From Cellulomonas xiejunii (lineage in GTDB: Bacteria; Actinomycetota; Actinomycetes; Actinomycetales; Cellulomonadaceae): DNA of 64,000 nt. A program made the translations under genes and the position numbers. The notes under the pieces were generated by a model. The model was given only the letters and a program-made list of their open reading frames with translations, did not search any database and had not been told where the DNA came from. The DNA is taken from assembly GCF_024508315.1 (NCBI RefSeq), contig NZ_CP101987.1:3968001-4032000 (forward strand), written 5' to 3'. Below are positions 44,198-53,233 of this stretch, in pieces (position 1 is the first letter of the stretch; each line of letters starts with the position of its first letter).

Positions 44198-46351
44198 GTG
44201 ACCACTCCCGCACGGCACGGACGCATCCGCAGGCTCTGGGCACCGGTCGTCGTCGCACTCGTCGCACTGGTCGGCGCGCTCGTACCGGCGGTGGGGGCGC
44301 AAGGCGCGGCCGGGTGCCGCGTCGAGTACACGGTGCCGTCGCAGTGGCCGGGCGGCTTCACGGCCGACGTGACGGTGACCAACCTGGGCGACTCCCTCGA
44401 CGGCTGGCGTCTGGCGTGGACGTTCCCGTCCGGGCAGCGCGTCACGCAGGCCTGGAACGCCACGACCCGCGCGTCCGGTGGCCAGGTGGTCGCGACGAAC
44501 GCGGCGTACAACGCCCGTGTGCCCAGCGGCGGGTCGGTGTCGTTCGGCTTCCTCGGCTCCTGGACCGGCAACAACGCGGCCCCGACGACGTTCACGCTCA
44601 ACGGCGTGACGTGCACGGGGCAGGTCGGTGGCTCGCCGTCGGCGACCGCGTCCCCCACCGCGTCGCCGACGCCGGTCGTCACACCGTCGCCCACGCCCGA
44701 CGTCACGACGCCGCCCGGGCCCACCCCGTCGACGTCGCCGCGCCCGACCCCGTCCTCGGAGCCGGCCGACGCCATGGCGACCGTCGCCGCCATGCAGCCC
44801 GGCTGGAACCTCGGCAACACGCTCGACGCCATCCCGGACGAGACCGCCTGGGGCAACCCGCTGACCACCCGCGAGCTGCTGCACCACGTCCGCTCCGAGG
44901 GCTACAACAGCATCCGCATCCCCGTGACGTGGACGGACCACGTCGGCCCGGCCCCCGACCACACGATCGACCCGGTCTGGCTCGCGCGGGTCGAGCAGGT
45001 CGTCGACTGGTCCCTCGACGAGGGGTTCTACGTGATGCTCAACCTGCACCACGACTCCTGGCAGTGGGCCGACGACTACCCGACCGACCGCGAGGCCGTC
45101 CTCACCCGGTACCGCGCGCTGTGGGACCAGATCGCCGTGACGTTCCGCGACCGGTCCTCCCGGCTCGTCCTCGAGAGCCTCAACGAGCCCCAGTTCGCGG
45201 GCGCCACCGACGAGCAGGGCGACGTCCTCGTGCAGGAGCTCAACACCGACTTCGTCGAGCGCGTGCGCGCCACGGGCGGCGGCAACGCCACGCGCCTGCT
45301 GGTCCTGCCGACGCTGCACACCAGCAGCGAGCAGCCCCGCCTCGACGCGCTCGCCGAGACCATCGAGCAGCTCGACGACCCGAACCTCGCGGCCACCGTG
45401 CACTTCTACGGGTGGTGGCCGTTCAGCGTGAACATCGCCGGCGGCACCCGGTACAGCACCGAGGTCGAGCAGGACCTGATCGGCTCGTTCGACCGCGTGA
45501 CGGACACGTTCGTCGAGCGCGGCGTGCCCGTCGTGGTCGGCGAGTGGGCGCTGCTGGCCTGGGACCACACCCGGCCCGGGATCATCCAGCGCGGCGAGTT
45601 CCTCAAGTACCTCGAGGCCGTCGGGTACCACGCCCGCACCCGCGGGCTGACGACGATGGTCTGGGACGCCGGGCAGTTCCTCGACCGCAACGCGCTGACC
45701 TGGCGCGACGAGGGCGTGCACGACATGATGCGCGCCAGCTGGACGGAGCGCTCCGGCACCGCGTCGTCGGACCGGGTCTACCTGCCGGGCAGCGGCTCGA
45801 TCACCGCGAGGTCGCTCACCCTGAACCCGAACGGCACCACGTTCCGGGGGTTGTGGCACGACGGCACGGAGCTGGTGCGCGGCACGGACTACACCGTCGA
45901 CGGTGACCAGCTGACCCTGACGGGGCCCGCGTTGACCCGGCTGGCGGGCGAGCGCGGGTACGGCGTCGCGACGACGGTCGAAGCGCGCTTCTCCCAGGGT
46001 GTGCCGTGGGCGATCGACGTCATCACCGCCGACGTCCCGGTCCTCGGCGCCGCGACCGGCACCACCACGTCCTTCGCCATACCCGCACAGCTGCGCGGCG
46101 ACCAGCTGGCGACCATGGAGGCACGCTACGACGACGGCTCGAACGCCGGACCGCCGTCGTGGACGTCGTACAAGGAGTTCTGGAGCAGCTTCCGTCCCGA
46201 CCCCGCGACCGGGACGATCCTGCTCACGCCGGAGTTCTTCGCCGAGGTGGCCGAAGAGCGTGTCACGCTCACCTTCCACTTCTGGAGCGGTGAGCAGGTC
46301 ACCTACACGATCACCCGCACCGGCACGTCGGTCGTCGGCGCCCCGGAGTGA
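44198..46351 (+). CDS. GH5 endoglucanase with CBM2, X2 and CBM46 modules
   Basis: A 717-residue secreted enzyme for beta-1,4-glucan or mixed-linkage glucan/xyloglucan. Order: signal peptide to about 37; CBM2 (38-140, start VEYTVPSQWPGGF); Pro/Thr/Ser linker (about 145-190); GH5 barrel (195-515) with acid/base Glu330 in LESLNEPQF and nucleophile Glu449 in VVGEWALL; an X2-type Ig domain (about 520-610, GSITARSLTLNPNG); and a C-terminal CBM46-like module (about 615-717). The barrel with X2 and CBM46 is the layout of the GH5_4 Bacillus enzymes. The GTG at 44198 has GAGGAG upstream and is preferred over the GTG at 44132. Confidence 0.93.
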   Translation: MTTPARHGRIRRLWAPVVVALVALVGALVPAVGAQGAAGCRVEYTVPSQWPGGFTADVTVTNLGDSLDGWRLAWTFPSGQRVTQAWNATTRASGGQVVATNAAYNARVPSGGSVSFGFLGSWTGNNAAPTTFTLNGVTCTGQVGGSPSATASPTASPTPVVTPSPTPDVTTPPGPTPSTSPRPTPSSEPADAMATVAAMQPGWNLGNTLDAIPDETAWGNPLTTRELLHHVRSEGYNSIRIPVTWTDHVGPAPDHTIDPVWLARVEQVVDWSLDEGFYVMLNLHHDSWQWADDYPTDREAVLTRYRALWDQIAVTFRDRSSRLVLESLNEPQFAGATDEQGDVLVQELNTDFVERVRATGGGNATRLLVLPTLHTSSEQPRLDALAETIEQLDDPNLAATVHFYGWWPFSVNIAGGTRYSTEVEQDLIGSFDRVTDTFVERGVPVVVGEWALLAWDHTRPGIIQRGEFLKYLEAVGYHARTRGLTTMVWDAGQFLDRNALTWRDEGVHDMMRASWTERSGTASSDRVYLPGSGSITARSLTLNPNGTTFRGLWHDGTELVRGTDYTVDGDQLTLTGPALTRLAGERGYGVATTVEARFSQGVPWAIDVITADVPVLGAATGTTTSFAIPAQLRGDQLATMEARYDDGSNAGPPSWTSYKEFWSSFRPDPATGTILLTPEFFAEVAEERVTLTFHFWSGEQVTYTITRTGTSVVGAPE

Positions 46352-46372
46352 TGCAGTGCTGGACCGGACCGC

Positions 46373-47656
46373 TCAGGGGACGGCGGTCGGCCCCGCGAGC
46401 GTCGGGCGGGCGACGTCGACGCACGACACCGCCACCGGGTCCCCGCCCGCGAGCGCGGTGACCCGCGCCGCCGCCTCCGAGAGCCGCTGCTCGGGCAGCC
46501 GCCCGGTCCGCACCGCCTCGACGAGCGCGTCACGCATCCGCACGGCCTGGCGCCCGTCCGTCGTCAGGACGGCGTCCGCGCCCGCGGCGACCGCCTCGAC
46601 GGCGGCTGCCGGGAAGTCCCACCGCAGGTTCACCGCGCCCATGCCGACGGAGTCGGTCATCGCGACCCCCTCGAAGCCCATGTCCCGCAGCAGCTCGTAG
46701 GCACGCGGGCTCAGCGACGCCGGCCGGTCGGGGTCGAGGGCCGCGTACTGCAGGTGGTTGAGCATGATCACCGGCGCCCCGGCGTCGATCGCGCGCTGGA
46801 AGGGCAGCAGGTCGGTCGCGGCGAGCTCGTCGAGCCCGGCGGTGACGAGCGCGGACCTCGCGTGCGAGTCGACGGTGGAGCGCCCGTGCCCCGGGAAGTG
46901 CTTCATCGTGGGCCTGACGCCCGCGTCGGTGAGGCCCCGGGCGTACGCGAGGCCGTAGTCCGCGGCCGTGGCGGGGTCCGCGCTGAACGACCGGTCGCCG
47001 ATGACTCCCCCGGCCGGGCCGTCGTCGAGGTCGAGGACCGGCGCGAGGTCGAGGTCGACGCCGACCGAGGCGAGCGCCTTCCCCGTGGCGGCGGCACGCT
47101 GCCGCACCGCCTCGGGGGTGCCACGCTGCGCCATCCGTCGCGGTGACGGCCCCGCGCCGACGACGCCGCGCATGAGCGCGACCCGGCCCGACTCCTCGTC
47201 GGTCGACACGAGCAGGGGCCGAGCCGCCAGCGCGCGCAGCCCCGCCGACAGCGCCGCCACCTGCTGCGCCGTGACGACGTTCGACTCGGACAGGAAGACG
47301 CCCCCGACGCCGAGCGCGACGACGTCCCGCGCGAGCGGGTCCGTGGCGGTGCGCACGCCCGGCAGGCCGACGACGAGCGTCGCGGCGGCGCGCTGCTCCA
47401 GCGGCGCGGGGACGCACGCGGGTGTCGGGGTCGACGCCGGGGTGCGGACCCCGGCAGCCGTCGTCGGACGCGCGACGGGCTCGCCCTGCGCGCCGTCGAG
47501 AGCGACCGAGGTGAGAGCGCCCGCCCCGAGGCACACGACCGCGAGACCGGCGAGTGCCACGGCACGGGCCCGCGCGGCCCGCGGCGAGCGACGCGCGTGC
47601 CGCGGTGCGACGTCGTCGGCACCCTCCGGGGGTGCGACGGGCGGTGGGGACGTCAC
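46373..47656 (-). CDS. GH3 glycoside hydrolase, beta-N-acetylhexosaminidase-like (NagZ type)
   Basis: A 427-residue GH3 enzyme with an N-terminal membrane helix or signal peptide (about 30-52) and a Pro/Thr-rich linker. The barrel carries KHFPGHG (252-258), followed by Asp263-Ser-His265 of the NagZ catalytic loop, and nucleophile Asp335 in VAMTDSVGMG. It therefore belongs to the NagZ group that cleaves N-acetylglucosamine from peptidoglycan or chitin. The start is a GTG at 47656. It is anchored or secreted, unlike the cytosolic E. coli enzyme, and may act on cell-wall fragments or chitin. Confidence 0.88.
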   Translation of the reverse strand: MTSPPPVAPPEGADDVAPRHARRSPRAARARAVALAGLAVVCLGAGALTSVALDGAQGEPVARPTTAAGVRTPASTPTPACVPAPLEQRAAATLVVGLPGVRTATDPLARDVVALGVGGVFLSESNVVTAQQVAALSAGLRALAARPLLVSTDEESGRVALMRGVVGAGPSPRRMAQRGTPEAVRQRAAATGKALASVGVDLDLAPVLDLDDGPAGGVIGDRSFSADPATAADYGLAYARGLTDAGVRPTMKHFPGHGRSTVDSHARSALVTAGLDELAATDLLPFQRAIDAGAPVIMLNHLQYAALDPDRPASLSPRAYELLRDMGFEGVAMTDSVGMGAVNLRWDFPAAAVEAVAAGADAVLTTDGRQAVRMRDALVEAVRTGRLPEQRLSEAAARVTALAGGDPVAVSCVDVARPTLAGPTAVP

Positions 47657-47758
47657 CTCGGCAGGCTATGTCGGGGCTCGGTCGACGGCCTCCCGAGCCG
47701 TGGGCGGCGGCGCCCGGCCGGGAGCGGCGGACCCGGACGCGCCGACCGCCCGCCCGGG

Positions 47759-49009
47759 TCACGGCCGGGGCGGACGCCCGTCCGTGCGCAGGGCCGCCCC
47801 GGCGCAGATGCCGAGCAGGCCGGCCGCGGCGGCGGGCCAGAAGACGTGCGGCAGCGAACCCGCGAGCGCGCCGCCGGCCGCCGCTCCCCCGGAGACCCCG
47901 AGCACCAGCGCGGTGGCCAGCAGCGCCATCGTCGACGCGACGAGCCCCGGCGCCGCGACCTGCTCGGCGCGGGCGTAGCCGCTGACGAGCAGCGTGCCGG
48001 CACCGACCCCGAGGACGACCGCCCACGCCGCCGCACCCCAGGCGCCGGGCAGCGCGGCGAGCCCCAGTGCCCCGACCAGGACCGCCGCACCTCCGGCGAC
48101 CACGCGCACGGCGATGCTCCCGCGGCGGACCCGCCGGGACAGCGCGAGGCTCGCGATCCCGCTGCCGACCCCGGCGCAGGCGTACACCAGGCCGGTGAGC
48201 TCCTCGGTGCCGCGCGCGGCGTTCACGGCGGTGAGACCGGTCTGCGTCGCGCCGAACGCGATGCCGACCGCGAGGCACGCGAGCATCGGCGCGAGGAGCG
48301 GACGCAGGTCCAGGCGCGCGACTGGCTGCGCCGTCCCGACGTCCGTGCGGGTGCGCCGGGGCCACGCCGCGCGGTCCGTCCACAGGTACGCGGCGAAGGC
48401 GCCCTGGCCCACGACGGCGAGGCCGACGAGGACCCACAGCGCGGGCACGGGGCCGAGCAGCGCGACCAGCAGCCCGGCGGCCACGGGCCCCACGACGAAC
48501 CCGAGCTCGTCGGCGGCCACCTCGTAGCCCAGCGCACGGCGGACGAGGTCCGGCCCTCCGCCGCGTCGGGCCAGGTGCGACCAGCGGGAGCGGGCGATCG
48601 ACCCGACCTGCGGGTTCGCGGCACCCACGACCGCCGCGCACAGCAGCAGGAGCCACGTCGCGGCGCCCTGCGTGGTGGCCACGAGAACCGCGAGCAGACC
48701 GGTGACCTGCAGGGCGGTCGCCGCGGCGACGACGGGCAGCGGCCCCCACCGGTCGACGCCGCGCCCCACGAGCGGGGCCCCGACGGCGGTGCCGATGCCG
48801 ACGGCCGCCACCGTCGCGCCGCCGAGCCCCACACCGAGCCCGGACGAGGCCACGAACATCAGCAGGCCCAGCTGGATCATCGAGGACGGGATGCGCCCGG
48901 CCAGGGCGGTGACGAGGAAGGGCAGACCGCCGGCGGCAGGCAGCGAGAGGCGGGGTGCGGGGACGCCGCTGGGTGCGGACGCGCGCGAGGGCGCGAGCTG
49001 GTACGTCAA
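47759..49009 (-). CDS. MFS transporter
   Basis: A 416-residue membrane protein with 12 predicted helices. The loop between helices 2 and 3 contains GRGVDRWGPLP, the usual MFS signature, and the second half repeats the fold (LSRRVRRGSI). No ATP-binding motif, so it is a secondary transporter; the substrate is unknown. No ATG is in place; a TTG at 49009 with GGAG 9 bases upstream is the best start, with upstream GTG codons as alternatives. Confidence 0.8.
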   Translation of the reverse strand: MTYQLAPSRASAPSGVPAPRLSLPAAGGLPFLVTALAGRIPSSMIQLGLLMFVASSGLGVGLGGATVAAVGIGTAVGAPLVGRGVDRWGPLPVVAAATALQVTGLLAVLVATTQGAATWLLLLCAAVVGAANPQVGSIARSRWSHLARRGGGPDLVRRALGYEVAADELGFVVGPVAAGLLVALLGPVPALWVLVGLAVVGQGAFAAYLWTDRAAWPRRTRTDVGTAQPVARLDLRPLLAPMLACLAVGIAFGATQTGLTAVNAARGTEELTGLVYACAGVGSGIASLALSRRVRRGSIAVRVVAGGAAVLVGALGLAALPGAWGAAAWAVVLGVGAGTLLVSGYARAEQVAAPGLVASTMALLATALVLGVSGGAAAGGALAGSLPHVFWPAAAAGLLGICAGAALRTDGRPPRP

Positions 49010-49181
49010 GGTGGGTGCTCCGGGGATGCGTCGAGGACCCGTGCGCCCCACCCCACACACGGAAGACTGCCCCTGAGCTGATACCAGGGTACGACGGCTC
49101 CGGCGGTGCTCCCCCGCGCGCGGGCCTTGATGCCCCGCCGGTGCACCGGCGGGAGGACCCCGCCGGTGCACCGCTCCGACG

Positions 49182-51560
49182 TCAGCCGCAGGACGCTCCC
49201 GCATGACCGGCCTGGTAGCTCGTCAGGGCGGGCCGCCAGCTGACCACCGCCGCACCCGTGACCCGGACGTTCCCCGCGGCCACGCTCGCGCCCGGCGCCG
49301 ACCAGGTGCGCTCGAACGACGCTCCCGGCATCAGCAGCCGCCCGGAGACCGACCACCAGGGGGTCGTCGCGGCGACGAGGACCGGCACGCGCTCGTTGTT
49401 GCGGACGTGCACGGTGACGCGCGGCCGCCCGGCGACGCACTCGGCGTCCGCCGAGACGGTCAACGAGACCTGCCCGGGGGTGCCGGGGAGCACCATCGGC
49501 GTCACCGGCGCCGACGCCGCGGACGGCTCGGAGGCGCCCGCAGCGTTGGTCGCGACCACCGTGAACGTGTACGCCCGGCCGTTCGTCAGGCCGGTGACGA
49601 CGCAGGACGCGCCGTCGGTCGTGCACGTCGCCCCGCCCGGGGCGGCGGTGACGGTCGACACCGTGACGGGGCTGCCGCCGTCGTCGGCCGGGGGCGTCCA
49701 CGACACGGTCGCGGATCCGGCGGCGGCGACCGCGGAGACGGCCGTCGGCGCCGCGGGGGCGCTCGCCGGCGGGACGGCCGCGGCCGGCCACGTCACGAGG
49801 ACCTCGTCGCCGGCGTCGGAGACCTTCTCGACCTTGATCGTGTTGACCGAGAACGCGTTGCCTCCCGCGCCCCCGCGGATGCCGATGTTGCCGATGAGGC
49901 CGTCGGCGGGCTGGTCGCCGTCGAGCGTGATCTGGGTGACCAGGTCGTAGCTGCCCATGTTGACCATGCCGCTGTTGAAGTACGCGGGGATGTGCGTGGC
50001 GACCTGGCTCGCGGAGTACTGGTGGTCGTTGATCACGGCACCGTCGCCGCTCGTGTAGCCGCCGTTGGTGTTGTCCTTGAGCCACCGGACCCGGATCGCC
50101 GTCGTGCCCTTGGCGGTGTAGTTCACCGTGAGGCGGTACGTCGCGCCCGGCTCGGGCCGGAAGGCCACCTCGCCGTCGTCGGTCGTCGACCACGGCCACG
50201 CCGACGCGTCGTCGCCGAGGACGATGTTGGCGCCGCTCCACGAGTCACCGGCTGAGGTGTCGAACACGTGCACGCCGGGGACCGGCGGGCGCTCCTCGCC
50301 GCCGGAGGTGTCGATGTACTCGTGCGTCGCGAGGAACTGCTCCGGGTAGAGGATGCCGAGCAGCGCGAGCTTGGCGTTGCCGTCGTAGTCGTACGGCATG
50401 GCGAACTCGCCGCCCTTCCAGCCGGTGACGACGTCCCGCACGCCCGCGAGCTTCACGGCGGCGACCACGTGCGGGTTGTCGGTCGTGTTGGCCGGGCCGG
50501 CCGCGTGGTCGCGGTAGACCTGGAAGAGCTCGGCGTACTTCATGCCCTGGTTGTTCTCGTTCTCGGGCGTCAGCTCGCCGGGCGGCAGGGCGATGTCCAT
50601 CTCGGTCACGTGGACCTCGACGTCGCCGAGGGTCGCGAAGAGCTTGATGTTCTGCTCGACGGCCGTCACGTCGGTGGCCAGGTTGTAGTGGCCCTGCATG
50701 CCGATGACCTCGATCAACGGCTTGCCGCCCGGGCGCAGGCCGGCGTGGCGCTCGTTGATGTCCTTGACCATCTCGTAGACGACGCGCGCCTTGGCCGGGG
50801 AGTCCAGGCCGAAGTCGTTGTACGTGAGCTTGACGTCCCAGCCGTTGGCGTCGACGACCTCGGCCGCCTTGAGGAACGCGAGCTCCACCCAGTCGGCGCC
50901 CAGGGCCTGGTACCAGCCCTCGCCCTTGGCCAGCGAGCCGCGCCAGTCGGCCGGGTTCGCGGTGCCGACGGCCTCGTTCACGACGTCGATCGCGACCAGG
51001 CGCTCACCGAAGTGCCCGAGGACGGCCTCGACGTGGGTGTTGAGGTTCTCGAGCGCCACGGCGCTGTCGAACGTGCCGGGCTGGTCGAACCTGGCCGGTG
51101 GCGCGTCCCACATCCACGTGGGCGTCTGGGAGTGCCACGCGAGGGTGTGCCCGTACAGCGCGAGGTCGGGGTTGCGGGTCGTGTACCGCGCGAAGGCCGC
51201 CTCCGCCGGGTCGAAGGTGAACACGCCCTTGTCGCGCTGCGTGCTCTCGGGCTTCATCTCGTTGCCCGGCGTGTAGGACGCGTAGTTGTAGACCAGCCCC
51301 TCGACCTCCCCCGCGCCGAAGATGCCGAACGAGAAGTAGTCCTCGTAGACCTCCTTCATCGGCGGGTAGTGCTCGAAGGTCTGCCCGCTCGGCGGCAGCT
51401 CCGGCGCGGTCGCGGCGAGCGCGGGGTGCGCGGGGACCAGCGCGGCGACCGTCAGCGCCCCCGCGAGCAGCGTCGCCATCGTGGGTCTGATCGCCCTGCG
51501 TGCGGGCCGGACGGCACCCGCTCCTGCAGTGGCGGTGACGTCCGGTCGCGAACCCGGCAT
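49182..51560 (-). CDS. Multidomain GH10 xylanase (792 residues)
   Basis: A secreted xylanase. Order: signal peptide about 1-50; GH10 barrel about 60-420 with acid/base Glu196 in IDVVNEAVG and nucleophile Glu320 in HVTEMDIALP; a jelly-roll CBM (about 435-600; family not identified); an FnIII domain (about 612-695); and a C-terminal beta domain (about 703-792) resembling an uncharacterised module appended to many actinobacterial glycosidases. The barrel is longer than in xylanases 1 and 2. The ATG at 51560 has GGAGGGG upstream. An imperfect palindrome at 51620 may regulate it. Confidence 0.9.
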   Translation of the reverse strand: MPGSRPDVTATAGAGAVRPARRAIRPTMATLLAGALTVAALVPAHPALAATAPELPPSGQTFEHYPPMKEVYEDYFSFGIFGAGEVEGLVYNYASYTPGNEMKPESTQRDKGVFTFDPAEAAFARYTTRNPDLALYGHTLAWHSQTPTWMWDAPPARFDQPGTFDSAVALENLNTHVEAVLGHFGERLVAIDVVNEAVGTANPADWRGSLAKGEGWYQALGADWVELAFLKAAEVVDANGWDVKLTYNDFGLDSPAKARVVYEMVKDINERHAGLRPGGKPLIEVIGMQGHYNLATDVTAVEQNIKLFATLGDVEVHVTEMDIALPPGELTPENENNQGMKYAELFQVYRDHAAGPANTTDNPHVVAAVKLAGVRDVVTGWKGGEFAMPYDYDGNAKLALLGILYPEQFLATHEYIDTSGGEERPPVPGVHVFDTSAGDSWSGANIVLGDDASAWPWSTTDDGEVAFRPEPGATYRLTVNYTAKGTTAIRVRWLKDNTNGGYTSGDGAVINDHQYSASQVATHIPAYFNSGMVNMGSYDLVTQITLDGDQPADGLIGNIGIRGGAGGNAFSVNTIKVEKVSDAGDEVLVTWPAAAVPPASAPAAPTAVSAVAAAGSATVSWTPPADDGGSPVTVSTVTAAPGGATCTTDGASCVVTGLTNGRAYTFTVVATNAAGASEPSAASAPVTPMVLPGTPGQVSLTVSADAECVAGRPRVTVHVRNNERVPVLVAATTPWWSVSGRLLMPGASFERTWSAPGASVAAGNVRVTGAAVVSWRPALTSYQAGHAGASCG

Positions 51561-51611
51561 GGGATCCCCTCCAGGGCCTCCCCGACGCACCGTTGCGCGG
51601 GGGGTAGCAGT

Positions 51612-51633
51612 GGCAAACGTTCTCTATCGAGAA
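51612..51633. promoter_or_regulatory. Candidate operator upstream of the 792-residue xylanase
   Basis: Contains AACGTT at 51616-51621, the inverted repeat TTCTC-TATC-GAGAA at 51620-51633, and the motif shared with 23191 (51612-51625). It lies 52 bp upstream of the start codon. Confidence 0.45.
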
Positions 51634-51708
51634 TGCTCACGAACCTAACGGGGTCGGCACGCACGCTGTCAAGGGGATCGACGGGGGGTTCCTCCCGACT
51701 CGTCCACC

Positions 51709-52491
51709 GTGATCGACTGTGCCGTGATCGCGTTCCGCTTCGAGCTGCGCCGGCTGGACGACGTCGCGCCCTGGGGTGACGCGCAACCCACGCTGCACTG
51801 GTTCGGGCTCACCGACGGCTGGTACTGGCTGGAGGTCGGGGGCGACCAGGTCCTGCGCCTCGCGCAGGACGACGGCCCTCACCCGTACGTCGACTACGAG
51901 GTCGCGCGGCTCTGGGAGGACGTCCTGGCCCTGACCCCGGCGGTTCTCGAGCCCGTGCCCGCCGACCTCGTCCCGTTCGTCGCGTCGGACCGGGCGGACT
52001 GGCCGGCATGCCCGCAGGACGACGAGGAGGAGACACCCGCCGCGAGCGCCCTCGCCGACGACCTCCGCGTCACGGCGGCGCTCTGGCACGGCGAGCACCG
52101 CCTCGACCTGGGGTACCTGCGCGGCGCACCGCGCCTGGCGTTCTGGCGCACGGTTGCGGACGGGCGTGACGAGATCACGGTGGACTGGCGGCACGACGAC
52201 GACCGCTTCACCGTCGGCCGAGCCCGTCGCTGGACCGTCCCCACGTCCGCCTACGAGGCGGCGGTGATCTCCCTCGACCACGCCGTCGTGTCCGCGATGT
52301 CGCGGCGCGTCGAGGAGGTGGCGCAGCGCGGCGGGCTGCCGGGAGTGCACCTCGACGTCGACGGGCTCCGGCGCGAGCACCGCGAGCGCGAGCGGTTGCG
52401 CACGCGCCACGAGAAGCACGTGCGGACGACCGACTGGGACGACGTCCGCCGCGGCGCTGCGCACCTGCTCTCCCCCGTGGTTCAGGGCTGA
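51709..52491 (+). CDS. DUF5984-family protein
   Basis: A 260-residue soluble protein. The segment FELRRLDDVAPWGD, then HWFGLTDGWYWLEVGG and PYVDYEVARLWEDVL, matches DUF5984 as I remember it. The C-terminal 110 residues are helical and acidic/basic. This family often appears beside toxin-immunity or SMI1-type proteins, so an immunity role is possible but not shown. It starts at a GTG at 51709. Confidence 0.75.
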   Translation: MIDCAVIAFRFELRRLDDVAPWGDAQPTLHWFGLTDGWYWLEVGGDQVLRLAQDDGPHPYVDYEVARLWEDVLALTPAVLEPVPADLVPFVASDRADWPACPQDDEEETPAASALADDLRVTAALWHGEHRLDLGYLRGAPRLAFWRTVADGRDEITVDWRHDDDRFTVGRARRWTVPTSAYEAAVISLDHAVVSAMSRRVEEVAQRGGLPGVHLDVDGLRREHRERERLRTRHEKHVRTTDWDDVRRGAAHLLSPVVQG

Positions 52492-52513
52492 GCAGGCGCG
52501 CGGCGCGCAGGGG

Positions 52514-53089
52514 TCAGGAGACGACCGCGAACCCCGCGGTCCAGGCGATCTTCTCGCCGGCCGCCAGCGTGAGCTGCAGGAAGCCGACGGCCTCCAGCTC
52601 GCGGGCACGCTTCAGCGAGCCGGCGTCGACGGCACGGACACCACCGGAGGCGACGACGTCGATGAGCAGCTCCTTGGCCTGCGCGTCGTCGCCGGCGACC
52701 AGGACGGTCGTGGGCAGGTCGCCGACCGCGCCCGAGGCGAGGGTGGCGGCGAAGTTGGTGTTGAAGGCCTTGAGCACGCGCGACTGCGGGAGGGCCGCGG
52801 CGAGCTCGGCCGTCGCGGAGCCGTCGGCCGGGACGACGAGCGAGTCGAAGGTCGCGAAGTCCACCGGGTTGGTGATGTCGACGACGATCCGCCCGGCGAG
52901 CTGCTCGGCCCGCTGGGCGACGACGTCCGCAAGCGCGCCGTAGGGCACGGCGAGGACGACGACGTCTCCCGTGACGGCCTGGTCGGCGTCCGCGTGGGCG
53001 AGGGCCTGGACCGAGTGGCCGCCCTTGGCGACGAGGCCGGCGATGGCCTGCCCCATGTTGCCCGTGCCGATGATGGTGACGTGTGCCAT
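52514..53089 (-). CDS. NADPH-dependent F420 reductase-like protein
   Basis: A 191-residue Rossmann-fold protein of the NADP oxidoreductase coenzyme-F420-dependent family. Its dinucleotide-binding site is GTGNMGQAIAG (residues 8-18) and it keeps the VVVLAVPYGA and DITNPVDF strands. The predicted reaction is hydride transfer between NADPH and F420 (or a related deazaflavin). The ATG at 53089 fits; two GTTG-N6-CAAC sites lie upstream, suggesting control by an unlinked regulator. Confidence 0.85.
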   Translation of the reverse strand: MAHVTIIGTGNMGQAIAGLVAKGGHSVQALAHADADQAVTGDVVVLAVPYGALADVVAQRAEQLAGRIVVDITNPVDFATFDSLVVPADGSATAELAAALPQSRVLKAFNTNFAATLASGAVGDLPTTVLVAGDDAQAKELLIDVVASGGVRAVDAGSLKRARELEAVGFLQLTLAAGEKIAWTAGFAVVS

Positions 53090-53110
53090 GGAAGCTCCTG
53101 GAGTCGTTTG

Positions 53111-53124
53111 GTTGTTGCGTCAAC
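53111..53124. promoter_or_regulatory. GTTG-N6-CAAC site 1 upstream of the F420 reductase-like gene
   Basis: GTTGTTGCGTCAAC. The same pattern recurs at 53145. A further perfect palindrome, GCGTCAACATTGACGC (53117-53132), overlaps this site. Confidence 0.5.
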
Positions 53125-53144
53125 ATTGACGCTACACCACATTG

Positions 53145-53158
53145 GTTGATGGCACAAC
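53145..53158. promoter_or_regulatory. GTTG-N6-CAAC site 2
   Basis: GTTGATGGCACAAC, 34 bp downstream of the first site, centre to centre. No regulator gene is adjacent. Confidence 0.5.
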
Positions 53159-53233
53159 TAAAGGCGGCCGACCCCGTCCCCGCGCGCCGGACGAGCTCTG
53201 GTCAGGCGTGCCGATCTGGGCTTCACTCCTGAC

